Translations under genes and position numbers: made by a program
Part shown: piece after piece, positions 34,275 through 43,964 of the stretch
Numbering within the stretch: the first letter of the stretch is position 1
Layout of the letters: the number at the start of each line of letters is the position of its first letter
Notes under the pieces: model-generated
Seen by the model: the letters and a program-made list of their open reading frames with translations, nothing else
Told to the model about the DNA's origin: nothing
The model's database searches: none
From: Treponema sp.
Lineage (GTDB): Bacteria > Spirochaetota > Spirochaetia > Treponematales > Treponemataceae
Direction of reading: 5' to 3'
NCBI GenBank assembly: GCA_024690865.1
Contig: JAILON010000029.1
Coordinates: 1-64,000, forward strand
DNA: 64,000 bases

Positions 34275-34613
34275 TTATCCGATTATGTCGATTAGCTGGC
34301 CAAGATCCGGCTCGGAAATTTCCTCCTGGGGGACGACCTCTTCCTCTTTCCCCCCATTTTCTTTCCGCCGCCGTTCTCCAGCGGCGTAGCCAAAGGAACC
34401 TCCGCCTTCAAGGTTGTTCTTTATATTTCCAGACTGGGTTTCATCACGGGCGACATTCTGTACGGTCTTGGACTTCTCAAGGTTTTCCGAAGCAACCTTG
34501 TCCCGTCCCTGCTGGTTTGCAGCCTGAACCAGCTGGTTCTGAGAGGCATTGAATTTTGAAACGTTGTCCATCTGGGAATAGACGACAGACAGGTCGATAG
34601 GTTGTATGCCCAT
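34275..34613 (-). CDS. Small uncharacterised flagellar-run protein
   Basis: A 112-residue, polar, probably unstructured protein beginning MGIQPIDLSVVYSQMDNVSK. There is no membrane segment or known domain. The middle is Gln/Asn/Glu-rich and the end is acidic (EEISEPDLGQLIDIIG). ATG 34613 is fixed by GGAGG five bases upstream. The N terminus resembles those of small flagellar-operon proteins in other spirochetes, by general appearance only. Confidence 0.65.
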   Translation of the reverse strand: MGIQPIDLSVVYSQMDNVSKFNASQNQLVQAANQQGRDKVASENLEKSKTVQNVARDETQSGNIKNNLEGGGSFGYAAGERRRKENGGKEEEVVPQEEISEPDLGQLIDIIG

Positions 34614-34649
34614 AAAAACCTCCATGTTTTACGGAAGGACATACACCAG

Positions 34650-34671
34650 GAGGACACATCCTTGTGTCCTC
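34650..34671. other. Nine-pair hairpin between fapA-like gene and next gene
   Basis: GAGGACACA (34650-34658) and TGTGTCCTC (34663-34671) flank TCCT. No T-run follows on the minus strand, so it is more likely an mRNA stability or processing element than a full terminator. Confidence 0.6.
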
Positions 34672-34676
34672 ACGCA

Positions 34677-36647
34677 CTATACAGCAACACCTTCCGGTGC
34701 GGCAACGTCGTTCGTGACCTGGCTGGGATCGTACTTGCCCCTGCGGACAAATCCGTTCTCATAATAGAATGAGACGGATTTGCAGTCGGCCTTGACCTCG
34801 TCCTTCTCATCGCGAACGTAAATCTTCGTACCAGCAAAGACAGTACCGCTGGCATTGACACGTCCCACGACTTTGAGAGCACGCAGATGCTCCTGAATCT
34901 TGTTGATTTCAGCAGTCATCGCATCGCTCTTCTCTTCTATATCGGCCTTTTGCTCCTTAAGGTCAACCAATTGTTTCTGCTTTTCCTTCGGAACAGAACG
35001 ACGGGTCTCTATCTGGTTCTCCAAGGTCTGGATGTTCAAATCAATATCTTCAAGCTGCTTGACCAACTCGCTCTGCTCGCCCTGCAGATGCACGAGCCGC
35101 TGCTTCGCGATGGGGTCGAACCCCACCTCCAGGATGGTTTCCGTACCGGTCGGATTTCCGATGTTCTTGGCGGAAATCTCCTCCTGCGCGAACAAATGGC
35201 CTCCAATGATGACGGCCCGCTTTCCCTTGAGGAGGATTTTCTTCAAGGCCGTCACATGTGCGTTCATGATGTTGTCGTTGACGACGATGTAATCCTTCGC
35301 TTCGACAGTCGTATTCTGTATGAAGCGTGCCCACAAGGACTTGGAAGTCTTTATCGAACCCTCGTCGCGACCCATGACGCCCTGTGAAATGACGATGTCG
35401 CCCTCAGCCTCCAGCTGGCAGTTGCCGACAGTACCGTAGACCTCGATGTTGCCGTTCGCCTTGACATTGTAGCCGTCTTCGACGTTGCCCTTGACGATGA
35501 CCGTTCCCATAAAGGTGATGTTCCCCGTCTTGATGTTGACGCCGGGAACCTCGTAAACGGGTTCAACAGAAATCTTGTTGCCGACCATAAGGACCTGGCC
35601 ATCCATGCTGGCCTTTATGGTCCGCTGGTCGCCGTCCAGCTCGACGTTCTGCCCCATGAAGTAATGGACGTCGATGTCCTTGCCGTTCTTCGCCTCCAAG
35701 TAGCGGCCCGAGAGGGTCTTTCCACCCTTTCCACGCTCGGCGAGCAGCTTTATGGCAAGCGGCTGCCCCTTCATGACGTTCTGGATGAGGTTCAGCTCCT
35801 TGAAGTCAATCTGTCCCTCCTGGTTCTCCTTCAGCTTCAGCTTGGAGCTGTCGGTCTCGAACTTGTAGTCCATCCGGGCATCGGCACCGTCAACAGGCTT
35901 TATCGCTTCCGCAACGACAAAGGGAACGTTGTACACGGGATTATCAATATATTCGGTTATCTTATCCTCGCTTATACCGGCAACGACCCCCTGGGTCCTC
36001 AGCGCATTCCGTATCTGGTCGGCAGAAATCTCGCTGCCGCTCATCGCAGGAGCGGAAACTTCTATGGTAGCCGACATCTCGTCCTTCGCGACATCCACTG
36101 CCATGACGGCGTCAGCCGAAGGAACATGGGCGAAGGTTCCGATATCCACATACTCGTTCTCAGACCCTTCCTTGCACAGCTTCTTGACCAACTCTTCGTC
36201 AAGCTCCTCCGTATCGCTGCGCTTGGCCGCCGAAAGTATATCGCCAAGGGAAACAGGAACGCCCTCCCCCATCGGCAGCAGGACCTTGAGGCAAATCCTG
36301 TCTCCAAAGCGGTGGACATAGTAGACGCCATCCTTGTTGAGGGCCTTCTTCTCCTCCTCCGCCTTGGCAGCCGCAGCCGCAGCCGCAGCCTTCTGAATCT
36401 TCTCCTGGACAAAGGCAGGGTTCTCATAGATCCGCAGGACCCAAGGTTTCTGGGCAAGCCCCATAAATCCTTGGGATCCCCGCTCCTCCACCTCGTATTC
36501 CAACCGCTTTACGCTCGTCTCCAACTGGACGGCCGCATCCTCAAGGCAGTCATCTATCGTGTCGGCGCGGACTACCACGCTGTGAATCTGCTTGTCAACA
36601 GACAGCCTCTTCTCGAGGTCCTCCCTCAATTTATCCAAGTTTACCAT
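34677..36647 (-). CDS. FapA-like protein (DUF342) with Jag_N domain
   Basis: A 656-residue cytoplasmic protein. Residues about 15-75 (SVVVRADTIDDCLEDAA, then LEYEVEERGSQGFMGLAQK) look like a Jag_N domain as in KhpB. After an Ala-rich helix (about 100-115) follows the long FapA/DUF342 region, rich in beta-helix repeats, with GKTLSGRYLEAKNGKD and VKGNVEDGYNVKANGNIEVYG; a coiled coil lies at about 520-590. FapA-type proteins affect flagellum number in other bacteria. It is cotranscribed with whiG (15-base gap). Confidence 0.85.
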   Translation of the reverse strand: MVNLDKLREDLEKRLSVDKQIHSVVVRADTIDDCLEDAAVQLETSVKRLEYEVEERGSQGFMGLAQKPWVLRIYENPAFVQEKIQKAAAAAAAAKAEEEKKALNKDGVYYVHRFGDRICLKVLLPMGEGVPVSLGDILSAAKRSDTEELDEELVKKLCKEGSENEYVDIGTFAHVPSADAVMAVDVAKDEMSATIEVSAPAMSGSEISADQIRNALRTQGVVAGISEDKITEYIDNPVYNVPFVVAEAIKPVDGADARMDYKFETDSSKLKLKENQEGQIDFKELNLIQNVMKGQPLAIKLLAERGKGGKTLSGRYLEAKNGKDIDVHYFMGQNVELDGDQRTIKASMDGQVLMVGNKISVEPVYEVPGVNIKTGNITFMGTVIVKGNVEDGYNVKANGNIEVYGTVGNCQLEAEGDIVISQGVMGRDEGSIKTSKSLWARFIQNTTVEAKDYIVVNDNIMNAHVTALKKILLKGKRAVIIGGHLFAQEEISAKNIGNPTGTETILEVGFDPIAKQRLVHLQGEQSELVKQLEDIDLNIQTLENQIETRRSVPKEKQKQLVDLKEQKADIEEKSDAMTAEINKIQEHLRALKVVGRVNASGTVFAGTKIYVRDEKDEVKADCKSVSFYYENGFVRRGKYDPSQVTNDVAAPEGVAV

Positions 36648-36662
36648 CTGCCTTTCGTCCTC

Positions 36663-37451
36663 CTAAAAGATTCCCTTCCGTATGCTGGTAAGCTTTGCCC
36701 TCAGCCTCAGGTTCGCCTTGGAATGCAGCTGGCTGATGCGGCTCTCACTGACATTCAAAACCTGACCTATTTCCTTAAATGTCAAATCTTCATGGTAATA
36801 GAGAATTATGACCATCTTCTCGTTCTGAGGCAGTTCGTTTATCGCCTGTATGATGACCCGCTTTATCTCCTTGCGCTCCACGATGACATCGGGATTCATG
36901 CTGTTGGGAGCCTCGATATTGTCCCCGATAGACATATTGTCGCTGTCATCATTGGAATACCAGACGTCGTTCAGTGAAAGTATGTTTGTACCGCTGACCT
37001 TCATGACGACGGACTCGTACTCGCTTTCCGTCATTCCCATGGCTTTCGCTATCTCGGCATCACTGGCCGTCCGGCCCAACTTTGCCTCCAGCTCCGTAAT
37101 GGTGTCCTCTATTTCCCTCGACTTCTGCCTGACGGACCTGGGAACCCAGTCAAGCTCCCTCAACTCATCGAAAATCGCACCGCGGATACGGGTGACGGCA
37201 TAGGTCTTGAACTTGACGTTTTTGTCAGGATCATACTTGCTTATCGCATCCAAGAGTCCAAACTGCCCATAGCCCACCAGATCGTCAAACTCAACGCTTT
37301 CCGGCATACCAGTGGAAACCTTGCCCGCAACATACTTCACGAGGGGCATATATTGCCTTATAAATTGATCACGTATCTTCGTAGAGCGGCTTTTTTTATA
37401 TTCATGCCAGAGCTCGTCTTCAGTCTTTTCGTCTATAACTGCTATCGCCAT
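36663..37451 (-). CDS. whiG: Flagellar RNA polymerase sigma-28 factor (FliA/WhiG)
   Basis: A 262-residue sigma factor of the FliA/WhiG group. Region 2 has QYMPLVKYVAGK, FDDLVGYGQFGLLDAI and FKTYAVTRIRGAIFDELR; region 3 has VPRSVRQKSREIEDTI; region 4 has LPQNEKMVIILYYHEDLTFKEIG in pieces and the HTH VSESRISQLHSKA. It directs late flagellar (flagellin) genes. It follows the two-helix membrane protein by 18 bases and is likely driven by the internal promoter at 38343-38371 in addition to the long operon. Confidence 0.94.
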   Translation of the reverse strand: MAIAVIDEKTEDELWHEYKKSRSTKIRDQFIRQYMPLVKYVAGKVSTGMPESVEFDDLVGYGQFGLLDAISKYDPDKNVKFKTYAVTRIRGAIFDELRELDWVPRSVRQKSREIEDTITELEAKLGRTASDAEIAKAMGMTESEYESVVMKVSGTNILSLNDVWYSNDDSDNMSIGDNIEAPNSMNPDVIVERKEIKRVIIQAINELPQNEKMVIILYYHEDLTFKEIGQVLNVSESRISQLHSKANLRLRAKLTSIRKGIF

Positions 37452-37469
37452 GCTCCCATTCCCCTCCTT

Positions 37470-38312
37470 TTAGGACATCTCGTCCCGTTTCAAGACAGTC
37501 GAAATGGCCTTGGCCAATGTCTCTGTGTCATGTTCCGTCGCCTTGCTGGCATTGCCGGAAGAAGCTGAAGCCGGGGAGGATAAGGAAGACGAACCAGCCT
37601 CAGAAGCCCCAGCTTCTCCTATATCAACATCCGCAACATAGTTGTCATCTTCACCAAAGCCCCCTATGTCAGGAAGGGCATCAAGCTCCACATTGCCAGA
37701 AGAAGACTTTTTGGGAGCTGCGCCGGACGGCTTTTCCGCCGTAGACGCTGCCGCAGGAGCCGAAGACGGCTTGGAAGACTCGGATGCAGAAACCGGCTTG
37801 CCCAAGCTGACGGGCGTAAAAGAAGCCTTTTGATCCCCTGACGGGGCTGCCTGCTTCGCCTCGCCCGCAGGCGCAGCAGGCCCCGAAGACGCCGCCGGCC
37901 CTTCAAACAGGGACGGCCTGTCCCCCTTTGACTCCGCCGCAAAAAGAACATCGTTCTTCCTCAAGTCCATGGTATCGGCATCGGAAAGCTTGGCCCTGTT
38001 GCGGTCCACTGCAAAGGACAGCCCCCTTCCATCATCGCTCAAATCAGCATCGTCTATCGTTATATCCACCTTGTTGCCAAGATTTTTATCAGCTTTTGAT
38101 GCATCGCCCGAAAGCTCGGCAACTTCCTCCTCTTCCCCGAGGAACCTTCCCCAGACGAAATCTATGACAAAGGCAAGGATTGCGAACACCACAGCAAAAG
38201 CAAGGCCTTTCAGCAAGGATGTACCGAAGTGATGGGTCACCAATATGCTTATAAAAAAAGAAAGGGCAAATCCAGCAACTGCGGGATAGGCTAAATTTTT
38301 TACTTTAGGCAT
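37470..38312 (-). CDS. Two-helix membrane protein, uncharacterised
   Basis: A 280-residue protein with two N-terminal membrane segments (about 8-27 and 33-53) followed by a long acidic and then Ser/Ala/Pro-rich cytoplasmic tail, ending in a motif LDALPDIGGFGEDDNYVADVDIG (seen as LPDIGGFGEDDNY). I do not recognise a domain. GAGGAG precedes the ATG. It lies between flhG and whiG, a position where spirochetes often keep a conserved membrane protein of unknown function. Low-complexity parts are probably disordered. Confidence 0.75.
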   Translation of the reverse strand: MPKVKNLAYPAVAGFALSFFISILVTHHFGTSLLKGLAFAVVFAILAFVIDFVWGRFLGEEEEVAELSGDASKADKNLGNKVDITIDDADLSDDGRGLSFAVDRNRAKLSDADTMDLRKNDVLFAAESKGDRPSLFEGPAASSGPAAPAGEAKQAAPSGDQKASFTPVSLGKPVSASESSKPSSAPAAASTAEKPSGAAPKKSSSGNVELDALPDIGGFGEDDNYVADVDIGEAGASEAGSSSLSSPASASSGNASKATEHDTETLAKAISTVLKRDEMS

Positions 38313-38342
38313 ACAATATTCTCCTCAAAACCTCGTCCTTCT

Positions 38343-38371
38343 ATCGTAAGGTAAAAATTCCTTAAGGTCAA
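38343..38371 (-). promoter_or_regulatory. Internal promoter ahead of the whiG sub-operon
   Basis: Minus-strand TTGACC (38371-38366), 17 bases, TACGAT (38348-38343). The leader of about 24 nt contains GAGGAG. The dyad CAAGTTCAACTTG (38369-38381) overlaps the -35 and could be an operator. Confidence 0.7.
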
Positions 38372-38386
38372 GTTCAACTTGCCCAT

Positions 38387-39247
38387 TTACCGTTTTTTTT
38401 TGCCCTTGACGAACTTCTGCAGGAAGGTGGAAACGCCGGAGTTGTCCACGTCGTCGTCCCGCTCTATCCTGCTGACCAGGTGCGTTATGCAGGAGGCCGG
38501 CTTTGAAGTCGGATTCACGATCATGAAGGGCTTCTGCCTGATGACCGAGGCCTGGACCACCGGGTCGTCATAAATAAAACCGATGTAGTCCACCTTGAAA
38601 TTCAAAAACTGTCCTACAATCGTGATGATGCGGTCGGAAATCCGCTTGCCTTCCTCAGCCGAGTGGACCCGGTTGACCAGAAGGCGCAGGTTCAGCTCCC
38701 TGTCCGCCAGCTCTGTCGTTATTATCTTTATTGTGCCGTATGCATCGGTTATCGCAGTCGGCTCAGGAGTAGTAACGATGTACACCTCGTCGGCAGCAGC
38801 GACAAACTGGAGCACGTTGTTGGCAATTCCAGCTCCCGTGTCCAGGATTATGATGTCCGCATTGGACAGGGAGGCAAATTCCTTTGCAAAGGCATCCAAA
38901 TCTTCCTTGGAGAGGTTGGCCAGCTTGGAAAAACCGTTGGCCCCCGCGATGAATTTGATGCCGAATTCGGTATCCAAGACGATCTCGCTCATCTTTTTCT
39001 GCCGGTTTATCACCTGCATCAGGTTGTATTGGGGGACTATATTCAGGAGGACGTTCACGTTGGCCATACCCATGTCGGCGTCAATCAGAATGACGGACTT
39101 GCCCTGCTTTGCGAAGGCAATGGCCATGTTTATCGCAATGTTGGTCTTGCCCACACCGCCCTTGCCGCTCGTTATAGCTATTATCCTCGTCTTGTGGACA
39201 TCACTCTTGCCCATCATCATGCGAAGTTCACTCAACTGTTCTTCCAT
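38387..39247 (-). CDS. flhG: FlhG/FleN-type MinD-like ATPase
   Basis: A 286-residue ParA/MinD-family ATPase that sets the number of flagella together with FlhF. The deviant Walker A is TSGKGGVGKTN (about residues 27-36), followed by IDADMGMANVNVL and the switch segment ILDTGAGIANNV. A basic C-terminal end (KKFVKGKKKR-like) may bind the membrane. ATG 39247 is chosen over TTG 39256 because GAGGG lies nine bases upstream. It directly follows flhF. Confidence 0.93.
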   Translation of the reverse strand: MEEQLSELRMMMGKSDVHKTRIIAITSGKGGVGKTNIAINMAIAFAKQGKSVILIDADMGMANVNVLLNIVPQYNLMQVINRQKKMSEIVLDTEFGIKFIAGANGFSKLANLSKEDLDAFAKEFASLSNADIIILDTGAGIANNVLQFVAAADEVYIVTTPEPTAITDAYGTIKIITTELADRELNLRLLVNRVHSAEEGKRISDRIITIVGQFLNFKVDYIGFIYDDPVVQASVIRQKPFMIVNPTSKPASCITHLVSRIERDDDVDNSGVSTFLQKFVKGKKKR

Positions 39248-39272
39248 ATTATACAACCCTCAAACTAGATTC

Positions 39273-40721
39273 TCAATCTCCAAGACTGCCGGCGGCAGAG
39301 GACTCCCCCTGGCCAAACTTCCGCTCCAAATGCCCTCTATCTACGTCAAAACCGTCCAAGTTCCTCACGAAATAGACAGGATCAGCCCGCTTCAAGGTAT
39401 GCAGGACTTCCTGCCCAACAGTAATCCATGAGACAGCCTTCCGCTTCTCATGCAGGACGCTCAAGACGTTGCCGTAGGTGGAAGTCTCGTCACACTTGGT
39501 GACGATAACACTCCTGAAGCCGAACGGCTCGTAATTCTTGAATATCTTGTCCAGATCACGCCCCTTCGTAGTGGCAGAAACCGCCAAGTATATGTCGGCC
39601 TTCAAGTTCCGCACGTCCAGCATATCCTGAAGCCGCGATATGTGGTCGTAGTCATTGGGACTGAAACCACTTGTATCTATAAATACGAAGTCACCCTTCG
39701 CCTTTGCCCCTATATATATTCCCAGAAGATTCTCAAGGTCTTCCTTGGAATCAACTTTATCCACATTCACCCCCAGTACATCGGCATAGCGATCAAGCTG
39801 CTCCTTGGCCGCCACACGGACGCTGTCGGTCGTAATCATGTGGATGATCGGATCCCGATCCTTGCCTTTCTTCGCCGACATCTTTATTTCAGCAGCCATC
39901 TTGGCAATCGTCGTAGTCTTGCCGATTCCCGTAGGGCCAACCACTATGATGACATGGGGCTTTTTCTTGCCGGGAAAACGGGGGGCGACGGAAACATCCT
40001 CCCCTATCCAATCGGCAACCTGCGAAAGGACCAGCTGCTCGTCATCCAGCTCCTCCAGCTTGAACTCGCCCCGAATCCTATCCTTTATCTCTTCTATGTA
40101 GGACTTGGAAAACTCGTTCTGCTCCAAAAGGGAAGCAACCTTCAAAACCGTCTCGTGCTCATCCTTGACAGAGCTGCTTTCGCTTACCTTGGAAAGCAGG
40201 GCCGCCATATCGTCCAGCTTCTTGGACATGGCATTGATGCTGAGCTGGGTGATCTTGTCCGAACCTCCCAGACTGTCCAGAAGCATCTTCCTGCTGGCGG
40301 CAAAATCATCGGCTGCCCCAGCCTGCTGTCCAAGTGGAGCAGGGGAACGGGCAGGATAGCCCTGCGCCAGCGGTGCGGAAGAACGTCCGTCCGTCTGAAA
40401 GCGGCCAGTTCCCGCCTGGGGATAGGAACTTGGAAGGGAGGTCCGAACAGCAGCCTGCTGTACCGGAGGCTTGGGAGAATGAAGCGGGGGCATCCTCGCC
40501 TCCCTCTTTTCACCCGCAGGAAGGTCGTCAAACTCGTTGTTTTTGACTACATACTGGACCCGATAGACCTCATGCTCATTGAAGTGGAGGAAACCAGACT
40601 TGATGACGGCCTTGTAGTCAAGGATTTCATAGTCCGTACCATATTTCTTATACAGCTCCTCGCGGACATCCTCAAGGCTGTTTCCTTCAACCGTCCGGGG
40701 CATCAGATTCTTACTGTACAT
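39273..40721 (-). CDS. flhF: FlhF, SRP-type flagellar GTPase
   Basis: A 482-residue GTPase that places flagella at the cell pole. It has the short N-terminal B domain, a long Pro/Gln/Ser-rich linker (about 75-140), an N domain (about 145-250), and the G domain with P-loop GPTGIGKTT (262-270), DTSGFSPND and TKCDETSTYG. Its start overlaps the flhA stop by 11 bases. In spirochetes flagella are periplasmic and inserted near the poles, so FlhF and FlhG fit this layout. Confidence 0.94.
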   Translation of the reverse strand: MYSKNLMPRTVEGNSLEDVREELYKKYGTDYEILDYKAVIKSGFLHFNEHEVYRVQYVVKNNEFDDLPAGEKREARMPPLHSPKPPVQQAAVRTSLPSSYPQAGTGRFQTDGRSSAPLAQGYPARSPAPLGQQAGAADDFAASRKMLLDSLGGSDKITQLSINAMSKKLDDMAALLSKVSESSSVKDEHETVLKVASLLEQNEFSKSYIEEIKDRIRGEFKLEELDDEQLVLSQVADWIGEDVSVAPRFPGKKKPHVIIVVGPTGIGKTTTIAKMAAEIKMSAKKGKDRDPIIHMITTDSVRVAAKEQLDRYADVLGVNVDKVDSKEDLENLLGIYIGAKAKGDFVFIDTSGFSPNDYDHISRLQDMLDVRNLKADIYLAVSATTKGRDLDKIFKNYEPFGFRSVIVTKCDETSTYGNVLSVLHEKRKAVSWITVGQEVLHTLKRADPVYFVRNLDGFDVDRGHLERKFGQGESSAAGSLGD

Positions 40722-42852
40722 CTATGTCCCCCAGGGTTTCCACCTTTATCTCTCCACCGGCAGCCATAATCTCGCTAATGGAAAGGACCACCAGGCCCGG
40801 AATCTCCCTATCCGTGGAAGACTTCACCAGCTGCCTCACCTCATCCACGCAGAGGACAACGGGCAGGTAGTTGCGGTCGCGCACGGCCGCAATCGACGCG
40901 CTCATGGCATTGATGTAGCTCCTGCCGTCGACGGGATCAAACGCGACGGAGGGCTTCTGCCCCGGCTGCTCCATGCGGTGCTCCAGAATCTTCTGGGAAA
41001 GCCCCTGCGACAGGCGCAGGACGTGGAGCGTCTTGTTCTCGTCCGTATATTGGAGGCAAATCTGGGCCCCCAGGGCCTGCCGTACCTTTTCAGTCAGGAA
41101 CCAGGGATCCTTCGTAATCGGAGCGAAGTTTGCCATCGTCTCAAGGATCGTAACCATGTTGCGTATGCTGACCTGCTCCTCAAGCAGGTTCTTGAGGACG
41201 GCCTCGATCTCTCCGTAAGAGAACTTGTGCTCGCCAGAAAGGACTTCGTCCACGATGACGGAGTTGGACTCCTTGATTTTTCCAATTATCGTGCTTACCG
41301 TCTGCCGTGTCAGTATGTCGGCCGCATGGCGTTTGATTATCTCGGTCAGATGGGTCGCGATGATCGTCGGCGGGTCGATGACCGCATAGCCGGCCTTCTC
41401 CGCCTCTACCCGCTTCTCCTCGGGAATCCAGACCGCCTCCATGCCGAACGCCGGGTCATGGGTCTTCTCACCGGCAAGCTCCCTGTCCTTGGGCACATTG
41501 CCCGTGTTCAGGCACATGTAGTAGCCCAGCTTGAGCTTGGCCCTGCCAACCTCGATTCCACGGATTTTGAAGGTGTACTCCTCCGGGTCTATCGACATGC
41601 TGTCGCGGATGCGGATGGGCGGCACGACGAGGCCCAGGTCCAGCGCCTCCTCGCGGCGAATTCTCGTAACGCGCTCCAGAAGCTCCGCCCCCTTCTCCCT
41701 GTCCACGAGGGGAACGAGCGTATAGCCCAAGTCAAGCGACAGCTCGGGCAAATCGACGACGGGAGAGACGTCTCCCCCACCGGCCTTCTTGCCCCCCGCG
41801 GCACCAGAAACCGTTCCACCCATCGCGGCGGCACGCTTCTTTTTCTCCTCCTCCTTCTCCAGGTTGCCGCGTATCCGCCAGCCTGCGAAAATGAAGAGCG
41901 CTCCAATCGGGATGAGGACGACAGCCGACCCGTTGTGGAATGCAGCCCCCATCACGACCAGGGCCGCTCCGACTATCATATAGACCGTGCCGGACACGGT
42001 GAAGTTCTTCTTGAGCTGCTCGCCGACGACTTCTTCGGAACTTCCTCCCGTCACGAGGATACCGGTGGCAAACGAGAGCATCAGGGACGGAAGCTGGGAA
42101 ATGAGTCCGTCGCCGATCGTCAGGTGGGCATAGCTTTCCAACGCCTCCTGGAAGGGCATGCCTCCAAGCACCATGCCCGTTATGAATCCACCGATGAGGT
42201 TCAAGGCAGTGATGAAGATTCCCGCCTTGACGTTTCCCGAGACGAACTTGGAGGCACCGTCCATCGCAGAGTAGAAGTCGATCTCCTGGCGGATAAGGGC
42301 CTTCTTGCGGGAGGCCTCCTCCTCGGTGATGACCCCGGCGTTCATCTCGTTCTGGACGTCGAACATCTTGTTGTTCATGGCGTCCAAGGTGAAGCGGGCC
42401 GTAACCTCGGAAACGCGGGTCGCTCCCTTGGTGACGACGAGGACCTGCACGACGATGATGATGATGAAGATGATGAAGCCCACCAGCTCGCTGTTGCCCG
42501 TCGCGATGTTGGCAAAGGACTTGACCATCTCGCTCTGGCTGTCCATCATCCTGCCGTGGGCATTGGCCCCGGTAAGGATGAGGCGGGTCGATGAAATGTT
42601 TATCGCAAGCCCGAAAAGGGTTACAAGCAGGATAAGCCGGGGGAAGGACGTAAAGTCCGCTGCCCGCTTGGTATAGATGACGGTCAGCAGTATCGTCAGA
42701 GAAAATGCGATGTTGACGACCATCGCCAGGTCTATCAGTCCCTTCGGCAAGGGAATGAACATCATCAGAACGGTTATGACGACCGCAACAGCGACCATGC
42801 TGTTCTGAGATGAAAGCAACGAATTCAGAAAATTGTTCCGCCTCTCAGGCAT
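40711..42852 (-). CDS. flhA: Flagellar export gate protein FlhA
   Basis: A 713-residue export-gate subunit. The N-terminal half has eight membrane segments with the FHIPEP-type loop (FTLDAMNNKMFDVQNEMNAG in pieces), and the C-terminal cytoplasmic domain (about 375-713) docks export chaperones. Two segments identify it well: LIDLAMVVNIAFSLTILL and YGEIEAVLKNLLEEQVSIRN. A Gly/Ala/Lys-rich linker at about 340-365 is longer than usual. It is 18 bases after flhB. Confidence 0.95.
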   Translation of the reverse strand: MPERRNNFLNSLLSSQNSMVAVAVVITVLMMFIPLPKGLIDLAMVVNIAFSLTILLTVIYTKRAADFTSFPRLILLVTLFGLAINISSTRLILTGANAHGRMMDSQSEMVKSFANIATGNSELVGFIIFIIIIVVQVLVVTKGATRVSEVTARFTLDAMNNKMFDVQNEMNAGVITEEEASRKKALIRQEIDFYSAMDGASKFVSGNVKAGIFITALNLIGGFITGMVLGGMPFQEALESYAHLTIGDGLISQLPSLMLSFATGILVTGGSSEEVVGEQLKKNFTVSGTVYMIVGAALVVMGAAFHNGSAVVLIPIGALFIFAGWRIRGNLEKEEEKKKRAAAMGGTVSGAAGGKKAGGGDVSPVVDLPELSLDLGYTLVPLVDREKGAELLERVTRIRREEALDLGLVVPPIRIRDSMSIDPEEYTFKIRGIEVGRAKLKLGYYMCLNTGNVPKDRELAGEKTHDPAFGMEAVWIPEEKRVEAEKAGYAVIDPPTIIATHLTEIIKRHAADILTRQTVSTIIGKIKESNSVIVDEVLSGEHKFSYGEIEAVLKNLLEEQVSIRNMVTILETMANFAPITKDPWFLTEKVRQALGAQICLQYTDENKTLHVLRLSQGLSQKILEHRMEQPGQKPSVAFDPVDGRSYINAMSASIAAVRDRNYLPVVLCVDEVRQLVKSSTDREIPGLVVLSISEIMAAGGEIKVETLGDIDVQ

Positions 42853-42869
42853 TTATTCCCACCCACCTG

Positions 42870-43964
42870 TCATTTTTGTTTATTTATATATCCTATATGG
42901 GCATATACCGTAGCGATGGCCTTAATATATGCCTCTGGGATTATATCACCAATTTTAGTTTCTGTATAGAGACCACGGGCCAGGGGCCTGTTCTCCACGA
43001 TGGGAACGTCAGCCTCCTTTGCTATCCGGCGCATGTTCAACGCAGTCAGGTCTTCGCCCTTGGCCGTCACCTTGGGAGCATCGTCCACGTTCCGCTTCCA
43101 CTCCAAGGCGACCGCAAAGTGCGTCGGGTTCGTTATGAGCACGTCGGCCTCCCGCACGGCCTTGGGCATGTTGTGGGCCAGCATCTCCCTCTGGGCGTTC
43201 TCCAGACGGCTTTTCACCTCCGGATCACCTTCCTGCTCCTTGAATTCCTCCTTGACCTCCTGCTTGGTCATCTTCATGTTCTCCATGAACTGCCGTTTCT
43301 GAACCAGGTAGTCAACGATTCCTATGGCAAGGAGGAACACGGCGCTTATCAGGAGCATCTTCAGGGCCATCCGGGCCACGTGTCCCATGGCAAGCTCCAG
43401 CGAGCCCGTCAAGGACAGGGAAAGCAGGCGCTCCAAATCCCCCCGTATCACCAAAAAATTGACAAATGCGATGACGATGACCTTGAGCATGGACTTGACT
43501 ATATTGAAGCCCCCCTCCAGGGAGAACATCGTACGCTTGAGGTACTGGCCAAAGTGGGGAACCAGCTTGTCGAACTTCGGCATTATCAACTTGGGCGCGT
43601 ACAGGAATCCCTTGTTTTGGACAAGATTGGAGACAATGCCCATCACCATGCCCAGTATTCCAAATGGAAGGACCATCCGGACGAAATACCGGGCGAAGAC
43701 ATAAGCGGCCTCGTAATTTGTAAGCTCTATATTGAAGATGTTGGAATAGAAATAGACAAAGCAGTTCTTAAAACTGCGAAGCATCCAGGAGCCCAAAAAA
43801 GTAAGCAGGAATATCTGGAAGAGGTAGATGAGCGTGGAATTCAGCTCCTGGCTTTTCGGAACGCGACCTTCCTCGTCCCTGGCTTTTCGGAGCTTGTATT
43901 CTGACGGTTCCTCGGTCTTGCCCTCCTCCTCGGCGGCAAACCACTGCAGGTCTATCTGACTCAT
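42870..43964 (-). CDS. flhB: Flagellar export switch protein FlhB
   Basis: A 364-residue export-gate protein with four membrane segments and a C-terminal cytoplasmic domain that switches substrate class after autocleavage at NPTH (residues 279-282). The N-terminal basic segment and EYKLRKARDEEGRVPKSQE are typical. Its start overlaps the fliR stop by four bases. Confidence 0.96.
   Translation of the reverse strand: MSQIDLQWFAAEEEGKTEEPSEYKLRKARDEEGRVPKSQELNSTLIYLFQIFLLTFLGSWMLRSFKNCFVYFYSNIFNIELTNYEAAYVFARYFVRMVLPFGILGMVMGIVSNLVQNKGFLYAPKLIMPKFDKLVPHFGQYLKRTMFSLEGGFNIVKSMLKVIVIAFVNFLVIRGDLERLLSLSLTGSLELAMGHVARMALKMLLISAVFLLAIGIVDYLVQKRQFMENMKMTKQEVKEEFKEQEGDPEVKSRLENAQREMLAHNMPKAVREADVLITNPTHFAVALEWKRNVDDAPKVTAKGEDLTALNMRRIAKEADVPIVENRPLARGLYTETKIGDIIPEAYIKAIATVYAHIGYINKQK

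Noticed and set aside
40978-42594. A 538-codon open frame on the plus strand
   Set aside because: It lies antisense to flhA, whose identity is clear throughout; the frame is a by-product of GC-rich codon use.
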